The translations under genes were made by a program, and so were the position numbers. A stretch of DNA of 64,000 bases from Rhodanobacter denitrificans (GTDB lineage: Bacteria > Pseudomonadota > Gammaproteobacteria > Xanthomonadales > Rhodanobacteraceae): contig NC_020541.1 of the NCBI RefSeq assembly GCF_000230695.2, forward strand, positions 3,534,001 to 3,598,000, in the 5' to 3' direction. Below, one piece after another: positions 47,040-55,822 of the stretch. How positions within the stretch are numbered: the first letter of the stretch is position 1; every line of letters begins with the position of its first letter. The notes under the pieces are model-generated. The model was not told where the DNA came from. It searched no databases and saw only the letters and a program-made list of their open reading frames with translations.

Positions 47040-47690
47040 ATGCCGCCCAAGCCCATCCGCGTCCTGCTCGTGGACGATCACAACCTGGTCCGCGAGAGCC
47101 TCGTCGGGATCCTGCAGAGTGATGGCGACATCGAGGTCATCGCGCAGGCGGCCGACGGCGTCGAGGCCATCGGCAAGGCATTGGCCACTCGCCCGGATAT
47201 CGTCATCACCGACCTGTCGATGCCGCGCCTGAACGGCATCGAGCTCGTGCGCCGTCTGAACCAGGAGTTGCCGGGCACGCGCGTGCTGGTGCTGACCATG
47301 CACCAGGAGGACCAGTACGTGCTGCAGGCCGTGCGCGTCGGAGCCAGTGGCTACCTGGTCAAGGACAGCGCGGCGGCTGAACTGCTTGCCGCCGTACGCA
47401 ACGTCCATGCCGGACGCGGGCATTTCGGACCGCATGCCTCGCGCGCGCTGGCGGAGCAGCTGCAACACCCGGAGCGCCTGCCGGACGATCGCTACGAACT
47501 CCTCACCGCGCGCGAACGCGAAGTTTTCAGGCTGATTGCCGAGGGCCTGACCACCAAGGAGATCGCGCGCCGGCTGTCGATCAGCACCAAGACGGCGGAA
47601 AACCACCGCACCCGTGTGCTGACCAAGATCGCCGTACGCAATACCGCCGAGCTTGTGCGATATGCGCTGCGCCGCGGATTGCTCGACTAG
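47040..47690 (+). CDS. NarL/FixJ-type response regulator
   Basis: 216 aa. The receiver domain (5-122) has acidic Asp12-Asp13 and phospho-acceptor Asp58 (TDLSMP) and Lys in LVKDS. The LuxR-type HTH (about 150-212) contains LTAREREVFRLIAEGLTTKE and SISTKTAENHRTRV. It is the cognate partner of the preceding kinase. The ATG at 47040 gives the normal N-terminus. Targets are unknown; the divergent subtilase/secreted pair and the next oxygenase gene are candidates. Confidence 0.93.
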   Translation: MPPKPIRVLLVDDHNLVRESLVGILQSDGDIEVIAQAADGVEAIGKALATRPDIVITDLSMPRLNGIELVRRLNQELPGTRVLVLTMHQEDQYVLQAVRVGASGYLVKDSAAAELLAAVRNVHAGRGHFGPHASRALAEQLQHPERLPDDRYELLTAREREVFRLIAEGLTTKEIARRLSISTKTAENHRTRVLTKIAVRNTAELVRYALRRGLLD

Positions 47691-47819
47691 AGATCCGCAG
47701 GACGGCACTGCCGCGGCTTGCCGCGCTCCGGCGTGTTCAAGACATGCCTGCAGCGTGCCATGATGGGCACCTGTACTTTTCCTGCTCATTCCGCGCGCTG
47801 CGTGCCAACGGTTTCCCGC

Positions 47820-48545
47820 ATGCCCACTGCCCCTGATGCCGCCGATGGCTCGCCCGATTTCATCGAGACGTACCCCGACGCCCTGACTGCAGCACAGTGC
47901 GCGGCGCTGGTGGAACGTTTTGCGGCAAGCGGGAAAACCCGCCCGGGCCGGGTCGGCGGCGGTGTGCTGCCCGAACTGAAGGACAGCCAGGATCTCGCCC
48001 TCAGCGAACAGGCCGACTGGCGTGACGCGGAAGCGTTGCTCAATCAGGCGGTGTTCCGCGGCCTGCTGGCGTACCTGCGGCGGTATCCGCACGTGCTGAT
48101 TGCCCCGCTGATGCTCGAGGTTCCGGGACCGGGCGGCACCCGCCATCGACTCACACCCGAGCGCCTCCGGGCCATGAACGACGACGCGCTGTCGTCGATG
48201 GCGGAAATGGTCTTCCGACCGGGTGCGATCAACCTGCAGCGCTACAGTGCGGGGCGCGGCGGCTATCCCTATTGGCATTGCGAACTGTACCCACGCGACC
48301 CGCGCGCGGACACCTTGCACCGGCACCTGCTGTGGACGATCTACCTCAACGACGGCTTCACCGAGGGGGAAACCGAGTTCCTCCATCAGCGGCGGAAAAT
48401 CGTTCCGCGCGCCGGCACGCTGCTGCTGGCACCGGCTTCGTTCACCCACACCCACCGCGGCAACCGCCCGCAAGGCGGCGACAAGATCATCGCGACGAGC
48501 TGGGTACTGTTCCAGCGCGCCGAGCAGTTGTTCGGCGGAAGCTGA
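47820..48545 (+). CDS. 2-oxoglutarate/Fe(II)-dependent dioxygenase family protein
   Basis: 241-aa double-stranded beta-helix protein. The iron ligands appear as His and Glu in YWHCE and a distal His in FTHTHRG, with Arg in RGNRP as the 2-oxoglutarate anchor. RHLLWTIYLNDGFTEGETEF and PRAGTLLLAPASF match the prolyl-4-hydroxylase-like fold. The substrate is unknown. It lies 129 bases after the regulator on the same strand and may be in its regulon. The start at 47820 is the last Met before the conserved part. Confidence 0.82.
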   Translation: MPTAPDAADGSPDFIETYPDALTAAQCAALVERFAASGKTRPGRVGGGVLPELKDSQDLALSEQADWRDAEALLNQAVFRGLLAYLRRYPHVLIAPLMLEVPGPGGTRHRLTPERLRAMNDDALSSMAEMVFRPGAINLQRYSAGRGGYPYWHCELYPRDPRADTLHRHLLWTIYLNDGFTEGETEFLHQRRKIVPRAGTLLLAPASFTHTHRGNRPQGGDKIIATSWVLFQRAEQLFGGS

Positions 48546-48600
48546 ACGGCACGTGCGGCATGGCGTAATTCCGACGGAAATCCCGGCGGGAAGTCGAGGA

Positions 48601-48624
48601 AAAACCCGCCTCCCGGCGGGTTTT
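48601..48624. terminator. Bidirectional terminator between the oxygenase gene and speD
   Basis: Stem AAAACCCGCC/GGCGGGTTTT with a TCCC loop between convergent genes. Confidence 0.9.
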
Positions 48625-48627
48625 CCG

Positions 48628-49413
48628 TTACATCAAGTTGCGCCCGTGGAACAGTTCCTCGATCTCGCGGCGCAGCAGCGACTCGATGCGCTGGCGTTCC
48701 TTGAACGAGAGGTCGTCGGCGTGCGACTCGAACAGGTAGGTGTCGAGGTCGAAGTCCTTGATGTGCATCTTCGTGTGGAACATGTTCTCCTGGTACACGT
48801 TGACGTCGAACATCTCGTATTTCTGGCGGATGTGCTTGGCCAGGTAGTCCTGCACCGAGTTGATCTTGTGGTCGATGAAGTGCTTCTTGCCCTTCACGTC
48901 GCGGGTGAAGCCACGCACGCGGTAGTCGCACACCACGATGTCCGACTCGAAGCTGTCGATCAGGTAGTTCAGCGCCTTCAGCGGCGAGATCACGCCGCAG
49001 GTGGCCACGTCGATGTCGGCGCGGAAGGTGGCGATGCCGTTGTGCGGATGCGTTTCCGGGTAGGTGTGGACGGTGATGTGGCTCTTGTCCATGTGCGCCA
49101 CCACGGCGCCCGCGATGGAATCGCGACCGAGCTTCTCGACCACCGGCTCCTCGGAGATCAGGATGGTCACCGAGGCGCCCTGCGGGTCGTAGTCCTGGCG
49201 GGCCACGTTCAGGATGTTCGCGCCGATGATCTCGGCCACGTCGGTGAGGATCTGGGTGAGGCGGTCGGCGTCGTACTGCTCGTCGATGTACTCGATGTAG
49301 CGCTGGCGCTGGTCCTCGGACACCGCGTAGCAGATGTCGTAGATGTTGAAGCTCAACGCCTTGGTCAGGTTGTTGAAACCCTGCAGGCGCAGACGGGGGA
49401 GTGGCTTGACCAC
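48628..49413 (-). CDS. speD: S-adenosylmethionine decarboxylase proenzyme
   Basis: 261-aa SpeD of the E. coli type, supplying decarboxylated SAM for spermidine. Self-cleavage should occur at Lys110-Ser111 in [14 protein letters not shown], making the pyruvoyl group from Ser111. [20 protein letters not shown] near the start and [12 protein letters not shown] are conserved. The start is GTG at 49413 with GGAG upstream. Divergent from clp. Confidence 0.96.
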   Translation of the reverse strand: MVKPLPRLRLQGFNNLTKALSFNIYDICYAVSEDQRQRYIEYIDEQYDADRLTQILTDVAEIIGANILNVARQDYDPQGASVTILISEEPVVEKLGRDSIAGAVVAHMDKSHITVHTYPETHPHNGIATFRADIDVATCGVISPLKALNYLIDSFESDIVVCDYRVRGFTRDVKGKKHFIDHKINSVQDYLAKHIRQKYEMFDVNVYQENMFHTKMHIKDFDLDTYLFESHADDLSFKERQRIESLLRREIEELFHGRNLM

Positions 49414-49658
49414 GGGCGGCTCTCCATGGCCGAACGCTCGGCCAGCAGCAGAGGCGGGTTAGCGACAAGGGTCCCCGCGATTGGTGTGAAGCGCAGGCGT
49501 ACAGCCTGCACGACCCTTGTGAACCGCATGCGACGACCCCGTCGCACCCGGAAGACCGCGAAGTATGCGGCAAAAAGAAAAGAAATTGAACCTGCGACAA
49601 TCGCTCAGGTTTGCCATAATGCCAGCTTGCAAGGATGGTCCATGAGCACGCACGGCGT

Positions 49659-49675
49659 GTGGCAACGGTTGCCAC
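49659..49675. promoter_or_regulatory. Perfect inverted repeat in the clp leader
   Basis: GTGGCAAC-G-GTTGCCAC, 26 bases ahead of the clp start. It could be an operator for a dimeric regulator, including Clp itself, or an RNA hairpin. The putative clp -10 (CATAAT) is at 49615-49620. Confidence 0.45.
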
Positions 49676-49701
49676 TGTTCAATGACAACCACCGGTAGGG
49701 G

Positions 49702-50403
49702 ATGATCGTGGCGCAACTCAAGTACCAGCTCCAACAGGCTTTCGAACGCTCGCAGGCGCCGCTGGGCTTTGCCCCGGACCCGGCCGCAATGGAACGCTTC
49801 CTGGCGCTGTGCCATCGACGACGCTACCCGGGCAAGACCGCGATCATCCGCCCCGGCGACCCGGCCAACACCTTGTACTACGTGATCGAGGGCTCGCTGG
49901 CGGTGTGCACCGAGGATGAGCAGGGACGCGAACTGATCCTTGCCTATATCAGCCGCGGCCAGTTCATCGGCGAGATGGGCCTGTTCGTGGAGCAGGCCCA
50001 GCGCGAGTCGATGGTGCGCACGCGCACCCCGTGCGAGATGGCCGAGGTCAGCTACGAGCGCCTGTTCCAGCTGATGGAAGGCCCGCTGCGCGAGGAATGC
50101 CCGAAGATCCTGTTCGCGATCGGCTCGCAGTTGACCAACCGCCTGCTGCGCACCTCGCGCCAGGTCAGCCGGATGGCCTTCATGGACGTCACCAACCGCA
50201 TCTCGCGCACCCTGCTCGACCTGTGCCAGGAGCCGGATTCGATGACCCATCCGGACGGCACCCAGATCCGCATCTCGCGCCAGGAAGTCAGCCGCATCGT
50301 CGGCTGCTCGCGCGAGATGGTCGGCCGCGTGCTCAAGCAGCTGGAGGAGCAGCGCATGATCGACGTCGCCGGCAAGACCATCGTGGTGCGCGGCACGCGC
50401 TGA
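49702..50403 (+). CDS. clp: CRP-like global regulator Clp
   Basis: 233-aa CRP/FNR protein closest to Xanthomonas Clp. It has a cyclic-nucleotide-binding domain (about 30-145; IRPGDPANTLYYVIEGSLAV) and a winged helix with ISRQEVSRIVGCSREMVGRVLK. Glu91 in IGEMGLF corresponds to the Glu of Xanthomonas Clp reported to matter for c-di-GMP, which blocks DNA binding there. In Xanthomonas Clp controls exoenzymes and surface factors, so it may connect with the PilZ protein and the secreted protease here; that is inference. Confidence 0.92.
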   Translation: MIVAQLKYQLQQAFERSQAPLGFAPDPAAMERFLALCHRRRYPGKTAIIRPGDPANTLYYVIEGSLAVCTEDEQGRELILAYISRGQFIGEMGLFVEQAQRESMVRTRTPCEMAEVSYERLFQLMEGPLREECPKILFAIGSQLTNRLLRTSRQVSRMAFMDVTNRISRTLLDLCQEPDSMTHPDGTQIRISRQEVSRIVGCSREMVGRVLKQLEEQRMIDVAGKTIVVRGTR

Positions 50404-50496
50404 GCCCTCGTGGAGTTCGCCACGTTCGACGTCTGAACCGGTTTTTTACGCAGACTGGTCGAGGATGGCGCTCCGCCACCGGCAGCGAGACAACGC

Positions 50497-51240
50497 TTGG
50501 ATTACGGACAGTTCTTCGTCTTCGCCGGTGTCGGCTTGCTCGCGCAACTGGTCGATGGCGCGCTGGGCATGGCCTACGGGCTGGTCTCCAACTCGATCCT
50601 GCTGGCGCTGGGGCTGCCGCCGGCGGTGGCCAGCGCCACCGTGCACACTGCCGAAGTGTTCACCACCGGCGTCTCCGGCGCGGCGCATGCCTGGTTCGGC
50701 AACGTACGCTGGAAGTTGTTCTGGCAACTGGCCATCCCCGGCGCGATCGGCGGCATCCTCGGCGCGACCTTCCTGGCCAGCGTGCCGGGCGAAGCGATCC
50801 GGCCCTGGGTCAATGCCTACCTGCTGATCCTCGGCACGATGGTGCTGCTGCGCGCGTTCGGCCAGCGGCTGAGCCGCCATCGGGTACAGCACAGCGGCGT
50901 GCTGGGCTTCTTCGCCGGCCTGCTCGACGCCATCGGCGGCGGCGGCTGGGGGCCGCTGGCCACCAGCACCCTGATCGCGCGCGGCGGCGGCGTGCGCAGC
51001 ACGATCGGCTCGGTCAACGCCGCCGAATTCGTGGTGACGGTGTGCGTCTCCGCCACCCTGGTCTGGCATGTCGGCGCCGGCCACTGGCCGATCGTGCTGG
51101 GCCTGCTCACCGGCGGCGTGGTCGCCGCGCCGCTCGCCGCCTGGCTGGTGCACCACCTGCCCGAGCATGCCGTGATGGCCGCGGTGGGCAGCCTGATCGT
51201 GCTGATCAGCCTGGGCCAGCTGGCGCAGACGCTGCTGTAA
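50497..51240 (+). CDS. TSUP family transporter (TauE/SafE)
   Basis: 247-aa membrane protein with about seven to eight hydrophobic segments and the two-fold TSUP repeat: GLLAQLVDGALGMAYG in the first half and FFAGLLDAIGGGGWGPL in the second. The family exports sulfite, sulfoacetate or related organosulfur anions. The start is TTG at 50497. The gene lies between clp and a convergent HAD gene. Confidence 0.88.
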   Translation: MDYGQFFVFAGVGLLAQLVDGALGMAYGLVSNSILLALGLPPAVASATVHTAEVFTTGVSGAAHAWFGNVRWKLFWQLAIPGAIGGILGATFLASVPGEAIRPWVNAYLLILGTMVLLRAFGQRLSRHRVQHSGVLGFFAGLLDAIGGGGWGPLATSTLIARGGGVRSTIGSVNAAEFVVTVCVSATLVWHVGAGHWPIVLGLLTGGVVAAPLAAWLVHHLPEHAVMAAVGSLIVLISLGQLAQTLL

Positions 51241-51243
51241 CGG

Positions 51244-51936
51244 CTAGAACCACTCGACGCGGGTGACCGCACGACCCAGCGCCTTCTCCACCTTCTTGCA
51301 CAACGCGGGGGTGCCGTTGACCAGCACCGCCTCAGCAGCCAGCGCCAACATCGCCGCGTCGTACATCGAATCGCCGTAGGCGACCTGCCAGACGTCGACC
51401 CCGTGCTCGGTCAGCGACTGCACCTTGCGGCGGCCCACGTTGTGCCGCAGCAGCCGCATGCCGAACCAGCCCGGCCTCAGCTGCGAAGCCAGCACCTCCA
51501 GCCCGGTCAGACCGAGCTGCTGCAGGATGCCGCTGGCCAGCGCGTGCTCGCAGCCGGTCACCACCAGCACGCGATCCCCCGCCAGCTGGTGCCGACGCAG
51601 TGCCTGCAGGCCGTCGCGGCAGAACTGCCTCGGCCGCCGCGCCAGCGTGGTGGCGAACACGTTTGCCGCCAGCTGGTAGCGCCGCTCGCCCAGCCCCAGC
51701 AAGGCGATGCGCACCAGCGTGTACATCGGCCAGCGCCGCGAGAACGGACGTTGCACCAGCAACAGCGGCGAACACAGCAAGGCCAGCGCGCAACGCCACG
51801 GCGAACGCCGGTAGCGCTCGCGCATGAACAGGCGGAACGCATCGCCGCGGATCAGCACGCCGTCGAAATCGAACAGCACCACGCGCGGCGACGCCGCGTC
51901 CGCGCCCACCGGCATCACCGCTTCGCGTTCCGGCAT
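51244..51936 (-). CDS. HAD-superfamily phosphatase
   Basis: 230-aa phosphatase of the SerB-like HAD group: motif I LFDFDGVL (nucleophile Asp and acid Asp), motif II TG in VVTGCEHALASG, motif IV GDSMYDAAML. A helical cap is rich in Arg and Leu. It adjoins trpC; GTG codons at 51939 and 51945 could also serve as start, the latter overlapping the trpC stop. Substrate unknown. Confidence 0.85.
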   Translation of the reverse strand: MPEREAVMPVGADAASPRVVLFDFDGVLIRGDAFRLFMRERYRRSPWRCALALLCSPLLLVQRPFSRRWPMYTLVRIALLGLGERRYQLAANVFATTLARRPRQFCRDGLQALRRHQLAGDRVLVVTGCEHALASGILQQLGLTGLEVLASQLRPGWFGMRLLRHNVGRRKVQSLTEHGVDVWQVAYGDSMYDAAMLALAAEAVLVNGTPALCKKVEKALGRAVTRVEWF

Positions 51937-51941
51937 CACCG

Positions 51942-52736
51942 TCACGGGATCGAGAACAGCCGCCGCAGTTCGGCCCCCGGGTCCTCGGCGCGCATGAACG
52001 CCTCGCCGACCAGGAACGCCTGAATACCGCCAGCGCGCAAGCGCGCCACGTCTTCCGGGGTGTGGATGCCGGACTCGGCCACCAGCACGCGGTCGTACTC
52101 GACCAGTTCCTGCAGGGCCAGCGAAGTCTCCAGCGAGGTCTCGAAGCTGCGCAGGTTGCGGTTGTTCACACCGATCAGCGGCACCGGCAACGCCATCGCG
52201 CGCTCCAGTTCCTCCTCGTCGTGCACCTCGCACAGCACGTCCAGGTCGAGCTCCGCCGCCAGCAGCGACAGCTGCAGCAGCACGTCATCGTCCAGCGCCG
52301 AGACGATCAGCAGCACGCAGTCGGCACCGATCGCCCGCGCCTCCTGCACCTGGTAGGCGTCGATGATGAAATCCTTGCGCAGCACCGGCAGCGAGCACGC
52401 CTCGCGCGCCTGCTGCAGGAACGCCTCGCTGCCCTGGAAGAAGTCGCTGTCGGTCAGCACCGACAGGCAGGCCGCGCCGGCGGCCGCGTAGCTCCTCGCG
52501 ATCGCGGCCGGATCGAAGTTGGTGCGGATCAGGCCCTTGCTCGGGCTGGCCTTCTTCACCTCGGCGATCACCGCCGGCAGGCCGGCGTCGATCTTCGCCT
52601 CGATCGCCGCGGCGAAACCGCGGGTGCCGGGCAGCTCCGCGATGCGCGCGACCAGTTCGGCTTCCGGCAGCCGGGCCCGGCGCTCGGCGACCTCTTCCGC
52701 CTTGCGGGCAAGAATGCGATTGAGAATGTCGGTCAT
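51942..52736 (-). CDS. trpC: Indole-3-glycerol phosphate synthase
   Basis: 264-aa TIM-barrel enzyme of tryptophan synthesis. Typical blocks are [14 protein letters not shown] (catalytic Lys), [39 protein letters not shown] and [12 protein letters not shown]. Unlike in enterobacteria it is not fused to TrpF. It follows trpD at 90 bases, a gap that holds a degenerate REP element. Confidence 0.97.
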   Translation of the reverse strand: MTDILNRILARKAEEVAERRARLPEAELVARIAELPGTRGFAAAIEAKIDAGLPAVIAEVKKASPSKGLIRTNFDPAAIARSYAAAGAACLSVLTDSDFFQGSEAFLQQAREACSLPVLRKDFIIDAYQVQEARAIGADCVLLIVSALDDDVLLQLSLLAAELDLDVLCEVHDEEELERAMALPVPLIGVNNRNLRSFETSLETSLALQELVEYDRVLVAESGIHTPEDVARLRAGGIQAFLVGEAFMRAEDPGAELRRLFSIP

Positions 52737-52751
52737 GGCATCTCACTGGTG

Positions 52752-52776
52752 GTATGGGAGCGCATCCCGTGCGCGG
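52752..52776 (-). repeat. Degenerate GTAG-type REP element
   Basis: GTATGGGAGCGCATCCCGTG and following bases match the left arm of the REP pair at 10228 with a few changes. Single copy in the trpD-trpC gap. Confidence 0.45.
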
Positions 52777-52826
52777 CAGGGGCACCGGCGCGCCGGTCTG
52801 CGGCAGCTTTGCGCACCATGTACGTC

Positions 52827-53879
52827 TTACGGCGGATTGGCAAGCCGTCGGGTGGCAGCCACGAACGCCTGCATTTTCGCATGCGCGGCGCCGCTGGCAA
52901 TCGTGGCACGGGCCAGATCGATGCCTTCGCCGACCGAGGTGGCCACGTCGGCGGTGTACAGCGCCGCGCCGGCGTTCAGGCAGACGATGTCGTGCGCCAC
53001 GCCGTGGCGACCCTGCAGCACCTCCAGCAGCATCGCCTTCGACTCGTGCGCATTTTCCACGCGCAAGTTGCGGCTGGACGCCATCGCCAGGCCGAAATCC
53101 TCCGGCTCCACCTCGTACTCGCGCACCACGCCGTCGCGCAATTCGCCGACCAGGGTCGCCGCACCCAGCGAGATCTCATCCAGCCCGTCGCGCCCCCACA
53201 CCACCAGCGCGTGCCGCGCGCCGAGCTGCTGCAGCACGCGCACCTGGATGCCGACCAGGTCGGGGTGGAACACGCCCATCAGGATGTTCGGCGCGCCGGC
53301 CGGGTTGGTCAGCGGGCCCAGGATATTGAACAGCGTGCGCACGCCCATTTCCTTGCGCACCGGCGCCACCACCTTCATCACCGGATGGTGGTTCGGCGCG
53401 AACATGAAGCCGATGCCGGTCTCGGCCATGCACGCAGCCACCTGTGCCGGCGGCAGCTCGATCGCCGCGCCCAGCGCCTCCAGCACGTCGGCGCTGCCGG
53501 ACTTCGACGACACGCTGCGCCCGCCGTGCTTGGCGATGCACGCGCCGGCCGCCGCCGCCACGAACATCGCCGTGGTGGAGATGTTGAAGCTGGAGGCACC
53601 GTCGCCGCCGGTGCCGACGATGTCGACGAAATGCGCGTGGGCCGGCACATCCACTTTCACCGACAGCTCGCGCATCACCCGCGCCGCGCCGGTGATCTCG
53701 CCCACGGTTTCCTTCTTCACGCGCAGCCCGGTGATGATCGCCGCGGTCATCAGCGGGCTCACCTCGCCGCGCATGATCTGGCGCATCAGCGCGATCATCT
53801 CGTCGTGGAAGATCTCGCGGTGCTCGATCGTGCGCTGCAGGGCTTCCTGCGGCGTGATGGTGATGGCGCGCGCGCTCAT
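52827..53879 (-). CDS. trpD: Anthranilate phosphoribosyltransferase
   Basis: 350-aa enzyme joining anthranilate and PRPP. Seen: [18 protein letters not shown] (PRPP and anthranilate loop), [39 protein letters not shown] and [12 protein letters not shown]. Separate from trpG, which it overlaps in an ATGA, unlike the enterobacterial TrpGD fusion. Confidence 0.97.
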   Translation of the reverse strand: MSARAITITPQEALQRTIEHREIFHDEMIALMRQIMRGEVSPLMTAAIITGLRVKKETVGEITGAARVMRELSVKVDVPAHAHFVDIVGTGGDGASSFNISTTAMFVAAAAGACIAKHGGRSVSSKSGSADVLEALGAAIELPPAQVAACMAETGIGFMFAPNHHPVMKVVAPVRKEMGVRTLFNILGPLTNPAGAPNILMGVFHPDLVGIQVRVLQQLGARHALVVWGRDGLDEISLGAATLVGELRDGVVREYEVEPEDFGLAMASSRNLRVENAHESKAMLLEVLQGRHGVAHDIVCLNAGAALYTADVATSVGEGIDLARATIASGAAHAKMQAFVAATRRLANPP

Positions 53880-54475
53880 GCCGCCAGCTTCCGCCGCGGC
53901 AGGCCGAGGAAGTTCGCCAGCAAGTCGTGGCCGTGCTGGGTCAGGATCGACTCGGGATGGAACTGCACGCCCTCGACCGCCAGTGTCTTGTGCTTGAGAC
54001 CCATGATCTCGTCGATCGAGCCGTCCGGGTTTTCCGTCCACGCGGTGACTTCCAGGCAATCGGGCAGCGACGACTGCTCCACCACCAGCGAGTGGTAGCG
54101 CGTCGCCTCGAACGGATTCGGCAGGCCGGCAAACACGCCCTGCCCGCGATGGATCACCGGCGACGTCTTGCCGTGCATGATCCGCTTCGCACGGATCACC
54201 TTGCCGCCGAACGCCTGGCCGATCGCCTGGTGGCCCAGGCACACGCCGAACACCGGGATCTCGCCGGCCAGCTCGCGCAGCACGTCCAGCGACACGCCCG
54301 CGTCATCCGGCGTGCCCGGCCCCGGCGAGATCATGATATGCGAGGGCTTCAACGCGCGGATGCCCGCCACGTCCAGCGCATCGTTGCGCACCACCTTGAC
54401 CGCCTGCCCCAACTCGCCCAGGTACTGCACGAGGTTGTAGGTGAAGCTGTCGTAGTTGTCGATCATCAGCAGCAT
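53876..54475 (-). CDS. trpG: Anthranilate synthase glutamine amidotransferase subunit
   Basis: 199-aa class I amidotransferase that supplies ammonia to TrpE. Catalytic Cys in [15 protein letters not shown], His and Glu in VQFHPES, and N-terminal [20 protein letters not shown]. The start at 54475 is the conserved Met. trpE is not in the window: upstream lies the Wadjet island, so the island may have entered next to this operon. Confidence 0.96.
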   Translation of the reverse strand: MLLMIDNYDSFTYNLVQYLGELGQAVKVVRNDALDVAGIRALKPSHIMISPGPGTPDDAGVSLDVLRELAGEIPVFGVCLGHQAIGQAFGGKVIRAKRIMHGKTSPVIHRGQGVFAGLPNPFEATRYHSLVVEQSSLPDCLEVTAWTENPDGSIDEIMGLKHKTLAVEGVQFHPESILTQHGHDLLANFLGLPRRKLAA

Positions 54476-54520
54476 GGTTACACCAACCTCGTTGAGGGAG
54501 TTTTCTACCCGGCCGCATGC

Positions 54521-54549
54521 GTTATGCCGGCTCGGCATCCTATTGTCGA
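54521..54549 (-). promoter_or_regulatory. Promoter of trpGDC
   Basis: TCGACA, 17-base spacer, CATAAC on the minus strand, 46 bases ahead of trpG. It lets the trp genes be transcribed independently of the upstream island. Confidence 0.5.
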
Positions 54550-54619
54550 TTATCCAGCGAACATGACCACCCTCGCAGCCTTGAAACGAAGGGCAAAAAT
54601 CGGGTAACGCATCCGCTCA

Positions 54620-55822
54620 TCAGCGTTCGACTTCGCGGCTTGGCATACCGGGGAGGCCCAAAATGGCCTCGGTCAGCCAGTGAAATCCTATCCGTTCCTG
54701 CTCGAGGCGCAGGTTTTTCCGGATGCGGTTGTCGCGCAGATCATCGAACAGCGCACGCTCGTCGGGGCTGAGTCGGGGCAGATCGTGGAGCACTTGCTCG
54801 TGCTCCTCGCCCCAGTGCACCTCGTGCGCATCCAATGTAGTGCGATCCATCAGCAGCGACGAGACATGATCGAAACGGCTGCGTAACTGATCGAGTATGG
54901 CAAAGCCGTGAGTGTCGATGTCGCCCCAATAATGGATGGCGCACCGCTTCAGCCAAGCGGCCCCGGCGAGGGCATCCCAGCCATAGCCGGCACCGAAGAT
55001 CACGATCGCGCCACGAGTCGCCGGGAACGCGAGGAAGTTGGTTTCGTTCTCGGTGATGAATACACGCTGGATCGGCAACGCCAGGCTGGCAAAACTGCCG
55101 GCATCCAGGGTGATGTCCGGCCGCGCGGCGCAGGGAAACCATCGAACCTGCTCGTCCAGAACACGCATGCGGACGCGGGCCGGTTTGTCCGCAAACCCAT
55201 AGCGAGCTGCAAACGCGCTGGCGCCCGTCCGGTCCAAGGCCACGGCCTGCGCAGGAAGCATCAGGTCGAACAGCTCCGACAGTACGGTGCGATGAGCCTC
55301 GATGAATTTGCTGTGGACACCGGCAACGTCGACCTGGCGCAGATAAATGCCGGGACGCGGATGCTCGACCAACCATTGCACCACGGCGATCAGATGCGGC
55401 CACGAGTCGGCCAGCTCGATGGCCTGCAAGGGACGTCTGGCCAACCAGGGCAGCAGCAGGGGTGCCGCGGCATGCGTCATCGCCACCACGCGTGAAAGAC
55501 CCGCGGCGTCACGCCGCCTGCCCAGCAGGGCCAAGGCGTCATCCATGGTGTCGACCCAGACTTGGTCCGGCAAACGTTGCGCACCCTGGACACGGTGACG
55601 GACTTCGCGCCATTCGATACGGACATGGGGCGTGGCCGCCAGTTCGACGGCCCACGCGCGCACAACCTCGAAACGGTCGGCCAGGTCGGACGACGCAGGC
55701 CCTTTCAGCACAAGCCGCAGCGGGAACCCGGGCTCCGCGGTGACCAGCAGGCGCGGCAGCACGCCCCGGTCCCACAGGCGCGCAAGTTGAGCCTTCAGAT
55801 CACCCGGTGTGGTCCAGATCAT
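54620..55822 (-). CDS. jetD: Wadjet defence protein JetD (Toprim nuclease)
   Basis: 400-aa protein with an N-terminal DUF3322 part and a C-terminal DUF2220 Toprim-like domain. In characterised type I Wadjet this is the nuclease that cuts closed circular plasmid DNA once the SMC part has extruded it. Catalytic acids are seen: Glu258 in ITENETN and Asp301/Asp303 in GDIDTHG. It overlaps jetC in an ATGA and is the last gene. Confidence 0.93.
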   Translation of the reverse strand: MIWTTPGDLKAQLARLWDRGVLPRLLVTAEPGFPLRLVLKGPASSDLADRFEVVRAWAVELAATPHVRIEWREVRHRVQGAQRLPDQVWVDTMDDALALLGRRRDAAGLSRVVAMTHAAAPLLLPWLARRPLQAIELADSWPHLIAVVQWLVEHPRPGIYLRQVDVAGVHSKFIEAHRTVLSELFDLMLPAQAVALDRTGASAFAARYGFADKPARVRMRVLDEQVRWFPCAARPDITLDAGSFASLALPIQRVFITENETNFLAFPATRGAIVIFGAGYGWDALAGAAWLKRCAIHYWGDIDTHGFAILDQLRSRFDHVSSLLMDRTTLDAHEVHWGEEHEQVLHDLPRLSPDERALFDDLRDNRIRKNLRLEQERIGFHWLTEAILGLPGMPSREVER

